DNA of 49,830 nt. It comes from Nitrospirota bacterium (GTDB lineage: Bacteria; Nitrospirota; Thermodesulfovibrionia; UBA6902; DSMQ01). The stretch lies in assembly GCA_016212185.1 (NCBI GenBank), contig JACRGX010000086.1, forward strand, positions 1 through 49,830, in the 5' to 3' direction. This document shows, piece after piece, positions 34,284-42,738 of the stretch (position 1 is the first letter of the stretch; each line of letters opens with the position of its first letter). The position numbers and the translations under genes were made by a program. Under the pieces are notes generated by a model that saw only the letters and a program-made list of their open reading frames with translations, made no database searches and was not told the DNA's origin.

Positions 34284-34505
34284 TCAGGCTGCTATCAGTT
34301 CTAATTTTTCTTTTGTGACGGATGGTAATCGTACGGGGGCAAAGTACTCCTCGGGGTATAAGTAGTCCTCGCTGGACTCATCAATGACTCTTGTCTGGTG
34401 ATGTCTCTCAGCTTCTCTGTCGGCTAACACTTCATATATTTTTCTAATCTCCAATGACGCTTCATAACCATGATTAGCAACGCATATCATAAAATGTTTC
34501 TTCAT
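34284..34505 (-). CDS. Small conserved protein of unknown function
   Basis: 73 residues with the pattern MICVANHGYEASLEIRKIYE and RVIDESSEDYLYPEEYFAPV. I recognise this motif as a common short bacterial protein, but I cannot name a function. It sits between two toxin-antitoxin modules, so an accessory role is possible. No strong ribosome-binding site is visible. Confidence 0.6.
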   Translation of the reverse strand: MKKHFMICVANHGYEASLEIRKIYEVLADREAERHHQTRVIDESSEDYLYPEEYFAPVRLPSVTKEKLELIAA

Positions 34506-34582
34506 TATTAGATTTTAGCAAATTCCATGAAATTATTAAATTGGTTGGTTAATTGGGGTTATTGTTTGAGGGGGCTAAGGCT

Positions 34583-35080
34583 CTAAAGAATTTCCTTTAT
34601 TGAGCTGACGGGACAATAGAATCCATAAGCGGTCATACGGTGTAAAATTTTGTCAGCCTGTCGGGAATTAATAACATTCTTTTTTACGCCTTTGATGAGA
34701 ATGCCGATAGTGCCGGTAAGTTTTACGCCTAAAAGCCCTGCCTCTCTTCTTGCCGCTTTATCATCACAGGCAAAAACAAAGCCTCTTGTTTTTGCAACGG
34801 CAATGCCTGATGCCTCGCCAAACCCGATTGATACTGCGAGTGATTCAAAAAGAGTTTTTTCCTTCATGTTTTTTAATGCGGTTTCCTTAAGCCAGCCGTC
34901 TCTCGCAGCCTCTCTTATTTTGACAAGCCCCTGATAACCGCTGAAAATTCCCTTCAGGTTCTCAGAAGACACAAAATCCGTAATGTATGCTTTGTTTTCG
35001 TAAAGGCTTTTAATAATATGGAGGGAATCTGATAATGCAAAATTACTCAGGACACAATTATCAAATACAATCTCAGGCAT
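34583..35080 (-). CDS. DUF3368-type PIN-like toxin
   Basis: 165 residues starting PEIVFDNCVLSNFALSDSL, the modified PIN entry motif of DUF3368. GFGEASGIAVAKTRG with Glu and FACDDKAARREAGLLGV supply further acidic residues. The family is predicted to be a nuclease toxin. Its start overlaps the antitoxin stop by 8 bases on the same strand, the usual order for these pairs. Confidence 0.8.
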   Translation of the reverse strand: MPEIVFDNCVLSNFALSDSLHIIKSLYENKAYITDFVSSENLKGIFSGYQGLVKIREAARDGWLKETALKNMKEKTLFESLAVSIGFGEASGIAVAKTRGFVFACDDKAARREAGLLGVKLTGTIGILIKGVKKNVINSRQADKILHRMTAYGFYCPVSSIKEIL

Positions 35081-35384
35081 TCACTGCGTCCTGCTTAATA
35101 TCGGCTAATGCCTGAATACCGATGGCAATGCCGTGCTCTTTCAGATAACGCCTTGTACTGATAAGGTCAAGTCCTAAAATCTCTGACAGCTTCCCAATGC
35201 TGATAAGCCCTTCTTTGTAGGCGTTAAGGGCAATCATTTTTCTGTGTTCTACGGCATCTTTTTTCCCGTATGCAGCTTCTATAGATTCCCTCACAAGTTC
35301 TCCGAGGGTTGCCTTCTCTTTTTTTGCATAAGACTTCAGTTTTTTATGCTGTTCGTCAGTCAGCATGATATTTGTGCGTTTCAC
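35073..35384 (-). CDS. RHH/UPF0175-type antitoxin
   Basis: 103 residues from a GTG start at 35384, chosen because GGAGGT is directly upstream; the longer frame to 35426 would cross the promoter. The N-terminus is a ribbon-helix-helix (KRTNIMLTDEQHKKLKSYAK, GELVRESIEAAYG). The C-terminus is a UPF0175-like helix-turn-helix (AYKEGLISIGKLSEILGLDL, TRRYLKEHGI). It probably neutralises the DUF3368 protein and represses the operon. Confidence 0.8.
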   Translation of the reverse strand: MKRTNIMLTDEQHKKLKSYAKKEKATLGELVRESIEAAYGKKDAVEHRKMIALNAYKEGLISIGKLSEILGLDLISTRRYLKEHGIAIGIQALADIKQDAVNA

Positions 35385-35393
35385 TTTACCTCC

Positions 35394-35426
35394 ATGATAT
35401 GTGTAACTATATGTGTATAATATCAT
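35394..35426 (-). promoter_or_regulatory. Inverted repeat upstream of the RHH/UPF0175 antitoxin
   Basis: ATGATAT (35394-35400) and ATATCAT (35420-35426) form 7-base arms around TGTGTA-rich sequence just upstream of the ribosome-binding site. By position it is a likely antitoxin-binding operator. A clear -35/-10 pair was not fixed. Confidence 0.45.
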
Positions 35427-35489
35427 AGATATGAAGTAAAACTCAATATTATTATATTTGTTTTATGTAAAGAAGGTTGGCTAAATAAC

Positions 35490-35525
35490 ACCCTCCCCCA
35501 CACCCCCTCCCGTCAAGGGAGGGGG
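35490..35525. repeat. CCCCCTCCC/GGGAGGGGG hairpin repeat
   Basis: CCCCCTCCC (35503-35511) and GGGAGGGGG (35517-35525) are perfect arms around GTCAA, preceded by ACCCTCCCCCACA. It is much more GC-rich than its surroundings and looks like a dispersed repeat unit. It may act as a terminator. Confidence 0.6.
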
Positions 35526-35576
35526 AAATATAAAGGGCATCCATAGGAATAACTAGAGAACATTATAGTAGAAGGA

Positions 35577-36563
35577 TTAATACACCGCTATGCCCCATGG
35601 CGAGCCGGCATACGGGCTGTCGGGCGTCAGGCTCAGCTTGATTATATTAATCACCTTATTTGTTGCAGAATCAATCACCGAAACGGAAATATCCTTATGA
35701 TTGGCGACATAGACCCGGTTGTTTTCAGGGTCCACTGCCACGCCCGTAGGCTTTACGCCGACTTTTATTGTCTCAATTATTTTATTGTTTGTGGTATCAA
35801 TAACCGAGACGGCGGCATCATCCCTGTTGGTTATATATGCCCTGTTATGAACAGCGTCAACTGCTGCATACCACGGGTTTCTGCCGACCTTTATTGTTGC
35901 AACAATTTTATTATCTGCGGTATTAATTACCGATACAGTATTTTCGCCATTATTAACAACATATGCCTTTGTATTATTTACGGCTATGCCGAGGGGTCCT
36001 TTCCCGCATTTTACAGTTGCAGTTACCTTATTGCTTACTGCGTCAATAATTGAGACTGTATCGCCGCCGGAATTGGTCACATAAACTTTTTTGCCGGCAG
36101 CGGCAATGTCAAAAGGTGCGGCTCCGACTGTCACTGTGTTTACGACTTTATTGCTTGCAGTATCAATGACCGAGACTGTATTTTCTTTTGTGTGTGCAAC
36201 ATAAACTTTTTTAACTTCAGGATTCACTGCCGCATGCATTGGCTCTCTGCCCACCTTTATTGTTGTTTTTACAGTATTGCTTTTAAGGTCAATGACTGAA
36301 ACACTATTGTCTCCGGGATTGGAATTTGCCACATACGCCTTTTTACTTGCGCTGTCAATTGCTATTCCGGCAGGCCATACGCCTACTCTCACTGTTGCCG
36401 CCACCTCATTTTTTTTGCTGTCAATAACTGAAACCATGCTGTTGCCGCCGTTGACCACATATATGCGCTTTGCAGGTGCAGTCGCACCTCTGGATGCAGA
36501 TAGTACCAAAGCTGAAAAAACAAAAATCGCGACTGCTAAACAAACAATATTTTTAAATCTCAT
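35577..36563 (-). CDS. Exported YVTN beta-propeller protein
   Basis: 328-residue exported protein with signal peptide FKNIVCLAVAIFVFSALVLS. About seven repeats of 40-42 residues follow, each with KVYVTNSGGDTVSIIDAVSN, KVTATVKVG and GP(L/F)GIAV words. These build a YVTN-type beta-propeller. It ends with an extra GSPWGIAVY closing strand. Such propellers bind proteins or carbohydrates at the cell surface or in the periplasm; no catalytic residues are seen. It lies 20 bases downstream of the GT39-like gene on the same strand, so the two may be co-transcribed. Confidence 0.88.
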   Translation of the reverse strand: MRFKNIVCLAVAIFVFSALVLSASRGATAPAKRIYVVNGGNSMVSVIDSKKNEVAATVRVGVWPAGIAIDSASKKAYVANSNPGDNSVSVIDLKSNTVKTTIKVGREPMHAAVNPEVKKVYVAHTKENTVSVIDTASNKVVNTVTVGAAPFDIAAAGKKVYVTNSGGDTVSIIDAVSNKVTATVKCGKGPLGIAVNNTKAYVVNNGENTVSVINTADNKIVATIKVGRNPWYAAVDAVHNRAYITNRDDAAVSVIDTTNNKIIETIKVGVKPTGVAVDPENNRVYVANHKDISVSVIDSATNKVINIIKLSLTPDSPYAGSPWGIAVY

Positions 36564-36583
36564 TTCATCCCCCTTTTGGTATT

Positions 36584-38545
36584 TTATTCAGCAATTTTTA
36601 ATATGATGTATTCTTTATCAGAATATACTATCTTGAATTCATTGTAAATGGTTTCCCACCGCGGAATGTGTCTGAATTTTTCTAATTCCGTCAGCCACCA
36701 GTTTTCAATGGATTTCCGCAAAATTAATGCGTAGGCTGCATTGTTTTTATGTAAATTTTCATGCCAGTCAACTATATTTTTCCCCCTTAGATAAATAATC
36801 CTGTTTGAAAAATTGTTATTCCACAGCGGAGCTGTCAATAGAGGCTCAAATGTGTAGGCCAGAGTTTTGCCGGCAGATACATTGGCGTTAATCCAGGACC
36901 ACATACCGTAGTCGCCCTTTTGTGTTGAGAGGCACGGCGTATTCATTTTTGCAAGTGTGCGCTCCTTTGCAGGTAATTGCGCAAACTCTTTAATCTTATT
37001 GGGAGTTATGCAGAGGGAGTTTGATGTGAAAATAGTGTATAACACAAATATCAGGGCAAGAAACTCCGGCGCTTTGCTTTTTTCTCCGATCCGGTTAAGT
37101 AAAAATGCAAAAGACAAACTACCAAAACCAAATATGAAGATGACATACCGCGGGTTCCAGTTCCTCGGTGAAAGGGCAAAGGTAAACACCGCAACCGCAG
37201 CTATGAGCAGGAAATCATAACGCTTTTCCTTTATTGCATAAGCAAGCGAGAAAATGACAGCCGGCAGAAACAATATAAACCAGAGAGCGCCAAATCCGCT
37301 TAAATACGCCGAGTAAATATAAGCGCTTTCCTTTTCAAGCCATACTTGCAAAAGGCTCGCGGCAGGCGATAAATTTTCTAAAGCCTGAGGGACGCTGTCC
37401 AGTATCTCTGTAAGTATCCCGTCAAAAATAACTTTATCAAAAACCCTGACTACAAACGGATATACGGGATTTTTGTAATGCAGCCAGTTTTGTATGTACC
37501 AGTAACTCCCGAATAGGATTACAGGCAGGATGAAGTAAGATGAATTTTTTATGATTGAGGTTTTCAAGTTCATTTTATTGGCAAGACCATCACTGCGCAT
37601 TGAAAGCCATTTTTTAGTTTCAGATGCCGTTATCATTGCCAGAAGGGCGGCGATGAATAAGGCGCCCGACCCTTTTGAGCCGAGAAGTATTCCGGCTGCA
37701 GCCCCGGCTAAGAGTACAGGCACAGATCTATACTTTGCCGTATCCCGGGTTGAGGCGCAGATGTATAAAAGAAAATTTATTGCGGTAAGGAACAAAGCGG
37801 ACACTGCAAGATCCACATACTCAATAGTTGACTGCTGAATTACCACAGGGGCAAAGAAAAAAAGAAGCGCGGATAAAGCCGCATATTTCTTTTCAACTTT
37901 GAGTTTGACGGCCATGCCGTATATTGACAGCATCCCTATAAAAACAAAAAACATCTGGCTTAAATCCACAACTGCGGCGGTTTTTAAAAACATGACATTC
38001 CACAGGAAAAACAGCTCGATGTTTTTAGGGAATATGTTGAGAAAAGTATAGATGAGCGAGTAGTCCGGGATTTGCTCAATAGCTCCTGACTGCAAAATAT
38101 ATCCCATGATAGGAAGATGGTACAAAAGGGCGTCCCAGGTGTATGAAGGGAAAAGAAAGCCAATGAATATCAGATAGCACAGGTAGAGTGAAAACAGGAT
38201 TGAGATAATAAGTAATATCCGGCTGTCCTTTATAATATTTAACAGGCGGCTTGCATTATCCTTAATTTCTCCGAAGACGTCTCTATAATTTAATTTCCCG
38301 CCGGCTGAGCAAAAGGACAGCACGCCGAGCGATATAATAATATTTAATATAAAAAGCGGCGCTGCATGGAGTTTTTTGAATATACTGCCGAGCGCCATTT
38401 CGGTCAGTATTATCTGAGAGAGGCATAAGAGCAGAGCGCCTGATACCCTGTCGGCAAATAAAAGATAACCCCTGCGCCTGTAAAGAAGCGCATGCCAGGA
38501 ATAAAACAGGAGGAGATTAACTGTTACAAATAAGAATATTTCCAC
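36584..38545 (-). CDS. GT39/PMT-like polytopic membrane glycosyltransferase
   Basis: Integral membrane protein of 653 residues with about 11 or more hydrophobic segments. An acidic luminal loop reads FPSYTWDALLYHLPIMGYIL, the WDxxxYH motif of GT-C enzymes using lipid-linked sugars. The later EYVDLAVSALFLTAINFLLY and RNWNPRYVIFIF also fit. The ~150-residue C-terminal part is periplasmic. It may glycosylate lipid A, a polymer or an exported protein. The propeller protein encoded next to it could be a partner or substrate (inference). Confidence 0.75.
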   Translation of the reverse strand: MEIFLFVTVNLLLFYSWHALLYRRRGYLLFADRVSGALLLCLSQIILTEMALGSIFKKLHAAPLFILNIIISLGVLSFCSAGGKLNYRDVFGEIKDNASRLLNIIKDSRILLIISILFSLYLCYLIFIGFLFPSYTWDALLYHLPIMGYILQSGAIEQIPDYSLIYTFLNIFPKNIELFFLWNVMFLKTAAVVDLSQMFFVFIGMLSIYGMAVKLKVEKKYAALSALLFFFAPVVIQQSTIEYVDLAVSALFLTAINFLLYICASTRDTAKYRSVPVLLAGAAAGILLGSKGSGALFIAALLAMITASETKKWLSMRSDGLANKMNLKTSIIKNSSYFILPVILFGSYWYIQNWLHYKNPVYPFVVRVFDKVIFDGILTEILDSVPQALENLSPAASLLQVWLEKESAYIYSAYLSGFGALWFILFLPAVIFSLAYAIKEKRYDFLLIAAVAVFTFALSPRNWNPRYVIFIFGFGSLSFAFLLNRIGEKSKAPEFLALIFVLYTIFTSNSLCITPNKIKEFAQLPAKERTLAKMNTPCLSTQKGDYGMWSWINANVSAGKTLAYTFEPLLTAPLWNNNFSNRIIYLRGKNIVDWHENLHKNNAAYALILRKSIENWWLTELEKFRHIPRWETIYNEFKIVYSDKEYIILKIAE

Positions 38546-38638
38546 ACAATCAAGTTATCATATTTTACAACTATGTCTCAAGTAAAAAGGAAAACAGGAT
38601 AATTTATATGTTAATATATTTGCCTGTCAGCCGAACTT

Positions 38639-39295
38639 ATGATTGACCTTCATACGCACAGTCTTTTAAGCGACGGCGAGCTTCTTCCATCAGAGCTTGT
38701 AAGGAGGGCGTGCGCCGCTAATTACAGGGGGCTTGCAATTACGGACCACGTTGATTCATCAAATATTGATTTTGTGATTCCGAGAATTGTTCAGGCAGTT
38801 GAAGAAATTGGAAAAGACGCTGGGATTAAACTGGTCCCGGGCGCGGAGATTACTCATGTGCCGCCGAGGCTCATTGGGAAACTCGTATTTAGGGCAAGAG
38901 CCCTCGGAGCAAAAATTGTCCTGGTCCACGGAGAGACTGTTGTTGAGCCTGTGGCGCATGGCACAAACAGCGCTGCCATAGAAGCAGGGGCTGATATTAT
39001 TACGCATCCAGGACTCATCAGCGAAGAGGATGCCGCAAGGGCTAAGGATGCCGGTATTGCCCTGGAAATTACATCAAGAAAGGGGCACTGCCTTTCAAAC
39101 GGTCATGTTGCCAGGATAGCGGAGAAGACAGGTGCGGCCCTTGTGATAAACACGGATTCGCATGCCCCTGAGGACTTGATTACAATTGAAAAAGCAAGGA
39201 TAATACTGCTTTCTGCCGGCATTCCGGAAGATGCGCTGCAAAGGATTTTTCAAAATTCCGAAAAACTTATTAATAAAGTTTTGGGGTCTGGATAA
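38639..39295 (+). CDS. PHP-domain phosphoesterase
   Basis: 218-residue PHP metal-dependent phosphoesterase, related to histidinol-phosphatase-type proteins. Metal-binding motifs are DLHTHSLLSDG at the N-terminus, ITDHVDSSN, PGAEITHV, VHGETV, THPG and NTDSHAPEDL. The compact length without other domains fits the stand-alone class. The substrate cannot be given; no his genes are nearby. There is no clear ribosome-binding site before the ATG. The TPR gene follows 17 bases later. Confidence 0.85.
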   Translation: MIDLHTHSLLSDGELLPSELVRRACAANYRGLAITDHVDSSNIDFVIPRIVQAVEEIGKDAGIKLVPGAEITHVPPRLIGKLVFRARALGAKIVLVHGETVVEPVAHGTNSAAIEAGADIITHPGLISEEDAARAKDAGIALEITSRKGHCLSNGHVARIAEKTGAALVINTDSHAPEDLITIEKARIILLSAGIPEDALQRIFQNSEKLINKVLGSG

Positions 39296-39312
39296 CCTTA
39301 GGGAGGGAATTA

Positions 39313-40038
39313 ATGCCAAAGGCAATTAAAAAGCGAGTCACAAAAAAAACAACGCTTCAGGAAGAAGAGGTAAAGGGTATTGTCAGTCATGCAATGGATT
39401 TTGTCAGGGAAAAAAAGAAAACCTTTATCTTAATTTCATCTGTCGTCGGAGCTGTCCTTGCCGCATATATTATTGTTATGTTTTATACCGCATCACTGGC
39501 TAATAAGGCATATGCGCTTGAAAAGGAGGCGTTTAATTATTATTACGGCATTAATTTAAAATCCCCTGTGCAGGAGGACGAACGCCTGAAAAAGGCGCTG
39601 GAGCTTTACCAGCAGTCGCTCAAGGTTAAATCAACGCCTGTTGCGCTGTTTTATCTGGGCAACTGCTACTATAAACTCAATGACTACGCCAATGCGGTAA
39701 AGTCCTACGCTTCATTTATTGACAAATACCCCGGTGAAGAAGGCATGCTCCCGCTTGTTTATCAGAAGCTTGCGTCTTCGCATGTTAATAACGGCAAGGC
39801 CGACGATGCGTTAAAAACGCTGCAGGTTCTTGAAAAATTTAAAAACGGAGTGTTTAAGGATACTGCATTAATTCAGCAGGCGCGGCTTCATGAGACGCTC
39901 GGGAAACCGGAAGATGCAAAGAAAAAATATGAGGAGCTTATCAAGGAATTTCCCGGTTCAGTATGGAGCGCTGAAGCCAGGTCAAAAATTGGAGCCGGTT
40001 TGCCGAAGGAAGAGAAGCCGGCAACTTCTGCCCGTTAG
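39313..40038 (+). CDS. Membrane-anchored TPR protein (YfgM-like)
   Basis: 241 residues. A basic cytoplasmic N-terminus with the helix HAMDFVREKKK is followed by one membrane span (FILISSVVGAVLAAYIIVMF). Tetratricopeptide repeats run from about 90 to 225 (ALFYLGNCYYKLNDYANAVK, LVYQKLASSHVNNGKADDAL, ALIQQARLHETLGKPEDAKK). The layout resembles YfgM, a partner of PpiD and the Sec machinery. The SurA/PpiD-like gene at 16.6 kb could be its partner, but that is a guess. GGGAGGG precedes the ATG. Confidence 0.8.
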   Translation: MPKAIKKRVTKKTTLQEEEVKGIVSHAMDFVREKKKTFILISSVVGAVLAAYIIVMFYTASLANKAYALEKEAFNYYYGINLKSPVQEDERLKKALELYQQSLKVKSTPVALFYLGNCYYKLNDYANAVKSYASFIDKYPGEEGMLPLVYQKLASSHVNNGKADDALKTLQVLEKFKNGVFKDTALIQQARLHETLGKPEDAKKKYEELIKEFPGSVWSAEARSKIGAGLPKEEKPATSAR

Positions 40039-40070
40039 TGTGGTGTCTCAGAAATAAGTTTACACAATTC

Positions 40071-40140
40071 TGTCATTCCCGCTTGTCGGGAATCCTTCTT
40101 TTAAAAAGGGGAACGATTCTGGACAAGCCAGAATGACACC
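40071..40140. repeat. GTCATTCC...GAATGACACC hairpin repeat, copy 4
   Basis: GTCATTCCCGCTTGTCGGGA and GATTCTGGACAAGCCAGAAT lie one after the other, each folding on itself (TCCCG/CGGGA, ATTCTGG/CCAGAAT). It is the largest copy of this family here and fills the gap between two convergent genes, where it may also terminate transcription. Confidence 0.6.
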
Positions 40141-40175
40141 ACATAAAGTGTAAAGAAGTGTTACAGACAGGACAA

Positions 40176-41600
40176 TCAGGACGTCTTGCCTTTCTTTTCT
40201 GCAGAGGTCACGAGATAGTTTCTTCTCTTTTTGGATGCCTTCCTGGATTTCGTGGAAGATTTTTTCTTGTTTGAGACTTCCGTGTCTTTTGTTAGAGAGG
40301 CAGCGCTTTTGGGAGGCACTAAAATAGTCGTGCCTGCCGCCAACCGTGAGTTTCTGTCAAGGGAGTTTAATTCAGTAACGGCATCAGTGGATATACTGAA
40401 ACGGGATGCTATTTTCTTTAGGGTATCTCCTTTTTTAACAGTGTAGCGCTCAATGGAAAAGCTGTTGTCTTCTGCATTGGAAATGCCGGCTAAAAATTTC
40501 TCCCTTGTGCCGGCAGGGACCCTTACAGTGTAGTTTGAGACATTCGGGGGGGTGCACCAGCGCTTAAGTTCCGGGTTAAGATCCCTGATTTCCTTCTCAT
40601 CAGTCTCTGCATAACGGGCTATGGCCTCTATATCCATCGGAGAGTTGATGATAACTTCATCGTATGCCATCGGCTCATTATAACTTACATTCTCAAAGCC
40701 AAAACCCTCCGGGTCTTTTGCAATTGCTGTGGCTGCTATGTAAAAAGGCACATAGTCTTTTGTCTCCTTTTTTATATGCCTTGTTTCCCTCAAGGCCCAA
40801 AAATTGTCGGTCTTTGTCTTATCAATAGCCTTGACTATCCTCCATTCGCCTGCATTATACGCAGCCAGCGCAAGATTCCACGAGCCGAACATTCCATAAA
40901 GATCACTCAGATAATCGGCAGCGGCTATAGTTGCCTTAATCGGGTCCCGCCTCTCATCCACCCACCAGTCTATCTTTAACCCGTATCTTTTGCCGGTTCC
41001 TGCAATAAACTGCCATAAGCCTGAAGCCCTTGCCGGCGAATAGGCGTACATATTAAAACCGCTTTCAATCAGCGGGAGAAAGACGAGTTCCTGCGGGAGG
41101 TTTTTCTCTTTGAAAATTTCCGTTATCATTGAAAGGTATCTTCCGGAACGGCCCAGAACCACGTTGAATTTTTCCTTTATCTTCTTGGAATAGTAGTTAA
41201 GGCTTCGTTCAACCGACTTGTTGAATCCATAATTTTCATAAAGGGTCGCAACTTCCGCCTTCCTTGCATCTTTTAGCGTATCAGGAAGCGCCTTTAATAC
41301 CGGGATGGCGTCTGAGATGCCGTCTGAAGCTGTGCCGGACGGTGTTACAGGGGCAGAGGCATCAGGTAAAGAGAGTGCAGTCACAGGTTTTTCCTCAATG
41401 ACCTGTGCAGGAGACTCTTTCTGAAGCAGGCTCTGGGCCAGTGAATATTCGGATGAGAAATCTATCCTGTGGTTAACCGTTGATGCAGAATGATTATTTG
41501 CCGTACCCGTGTGTTCAGCCTTATCCTGTGAATAAGAAGGTGACGTGAAAACAACAATAATACACACGAGACTAATATATAGTATTAGTCTTTTACACAT
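40176..41600 (-). CDS. MltD-like lytic transglycosylase with LysM
   Basis: Exported murein-cleaving enzyme of 474 residues with an N-terminal signal peptide and a low-complexity linker to about 110. The SLT domain has catalytic Glu179 in LPLIESGFN, followed by SPARASGLWQFI and AAYNAGEWR. One LysM module follows (YTVKKGDTLKKIASRFSIST), with LAAGTTILVPPKS at its end, and a Lys/Ser-rich tail. It releases 1,6-anhydro-muropeptides, the source of the AnmK substrate. A single LysM is fewer than in E. coli MltD. Confidence 0.9.
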   Translation of the reverse strand: MCKRLILYISLVCIIVVFTSPSYSQDKAEHTGTANNHSASTVNHRIDFSSEYSLAQSLLQKESPAQVIEEKPVTALSLPDASAPVTPSGTASDGISDAIPVLKALPDTLKDARKAEVATLYENYGFNKSVERSLNYYSKKIKEKFNVVLGRSGRYLSMITEIFKEKNLPQELVFLPLIESGFNMYAYSPARASGLWQFIAGTGKRYGLKIDWWVDERRDPIKATIAAADYLSDLYGMFGSWNLALAAYNAGEWRIVKAIDKTKTDNFWALRETRHIKKETKDYVPFYIAATAIAKDPEGFGFENVSYNEPMAYDEVIINSPMDIEAIARYAETDEKEIRDLNPELKRWCTPPNVSNYTVRVPAGTREKFLAGISNAEDNSFSIERYTVKKGDTLKKIASRFSISTDAVTELNSLDRNSRLAAGTTILVPPKSAASLTKDTEVSNKKKSSTKSRKASKKRRNYLVTSAEKKGKTS

Positions 41601-41649
41601 AACTAATTATTAACAGGAGTTTTGCTGTTTTGTCAAGCTTAAAATAAAA

Positions 41650-41672
41650 GGGGTCAGACTTGACTATTGACA
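41650..41672 (+). repeat. Left terminal repeat of the REP-type transposase element
   Basis: GGGTCAGACTTGACTATTG begins here one base in. Its near-identical inverse complement is at 42632-42652 and again at 42749-42770. It lies just outside the transposase stop. Confidence 0.75.
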
Positions 41673-41674
41673 TT

Positions 41675-42601
41675 TTATTGTTCACCCCGCACCGTTTTAA
41701 TTGTTTTTTCCACTTCCCCTTTTAAGTCATCTTTCTCTTTTAAGTACCGCGTAACCATAGCCGGATCCTTCTGTATATATTTGGCAACCTCTCTGCCTGC
41801 ATATCCATACTCTTTTGCTACAAGACTAATCAGTTTTCTCCCTAAAGAAATGTCCCTATCCTTAGCCTTGCTTCGAATCTGCTTGAGTATAATCCCATAA
41901 GCCTTCTCTATCCCTCCGGCTATCTCAGATAATGTGTATTCTTTTTGTCTTCTTGTCTGCCCCGGTTCTTCATTATATTTATCCAATATTTTTTCTGCAA
42001 ATTCTTCATTCCCCATTATCCTCTGATCAATTGTACGGTATACATCTTCTTTTTTAACTGCTAAGTCAGCATTTATAAATGAACGATAAAGCTTTCTTGC
42101 TTTTGTATTGTCTTCTGAAAACATCCTTAAAACCTGTTCTTCATCAACTATGCCTTTTCCACTTTTGATATAGCTCCCATGACTGCTCCATAGATATTCG
42201 TCAGGTGTTTTAACTACATTGGCTCTTACAGGGTTAAGATGTATGTATTTGACAAGAGACAGTAAGTACTCATCTCTGTCGCACAGTATTGCTTTGTATC
42301 TGCCCTGAAATAAATGCCCTTCTGTCATGTATTTTCTGTTGAAGTATATTGTGTAACTCTGATTGATTCCCTGAAGTGCCTTGGATAGAGGAGTTTTCTG
42401 TGTCTCAATCAATAGATGCACATGGTTATTCATAAGAACAAACGCATAAAGAAAATATTTATATTGGCTTTTGTATCTGGAAAGTATCTTAAGATATTTT
42501 AAAAAGTCTTCTTTGTCTTTGAATGTATTTTGTCTCTGATTCCCTCTGGTTATTACGTGATAAAATGCACCCTCATACTCTACCCTCGGTTTTCTTGCCA
42601 T
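41675..42601 (-). mobile_element. REP-associated Y1 (HUH) transposase with DnaA-like C-terminal domain
   Basis: 308 residues of the IS200-like Y1 family that mobilises REP-type sequences. The HUH site is H60-V-H62 in LMNNHVHLLIE, and the catalytic Tyr is probably Y119 in VKYIHLNPVRANVV. Other marks are AFYHVITRGNQRQ and GHLFQGRYKAIL. The C-terminal ~60 residues (SLGRKLISLVAKEYGYAGRE, YIQKDPAMVTRYLKE) resemble the DnaA DNA-binding domain. Terminal repeats built on GGGTCAGRCTTGACTATTG bracket the gene in inverted orientation. It lies downstream of the RHS/immunity locus on the same strand and is intact. Confidence 0.88.
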
Positions 42602-42623
42602 GAAAAAGAATAACAGAAGACCG

Positions 42624-42663
42624 TATAAATATCAATAGTCAAGCCTGACCCCATTCTTGCATT
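42624..42663. repeat. Right terminal repeat 1 of the REP-type element
   Basis: TCAATAGTCAAGCCTGACCC (from 42632) is the inverse complement of the left end with one internal mismatch. The surrounding ATTTATAC/GTATAAAT and CATTCTTGCAT words are shared with the copy at 42743-42783 in the same orientation. Confidence 0.75.
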
Positions 42664-42664
42664 A

Positions 42665-42738
42665 GTAGAGTCAGTTAATGCTGTAATTGAGCCTAATCCG
42701 TTAGTGTGATAATAATAAATTGCCCCATTTTTACGCAT
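42665..42738 (-). pseudogene. Orphan 74-base fragment of an RHS core
   Basis: The minus strand reads MRKNGAIYYYHTNGLGSITA then LTDST. This matches MRRSGANYYYHTNGLGSITA in the full RHS gene (44055-44128). By my count 65 of 74 bases agree, so it is a diverged copy rather than a fresh duplication. It is exactly bracketed by two direct copies of the transposon end repeat. Confidence 0.8.
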
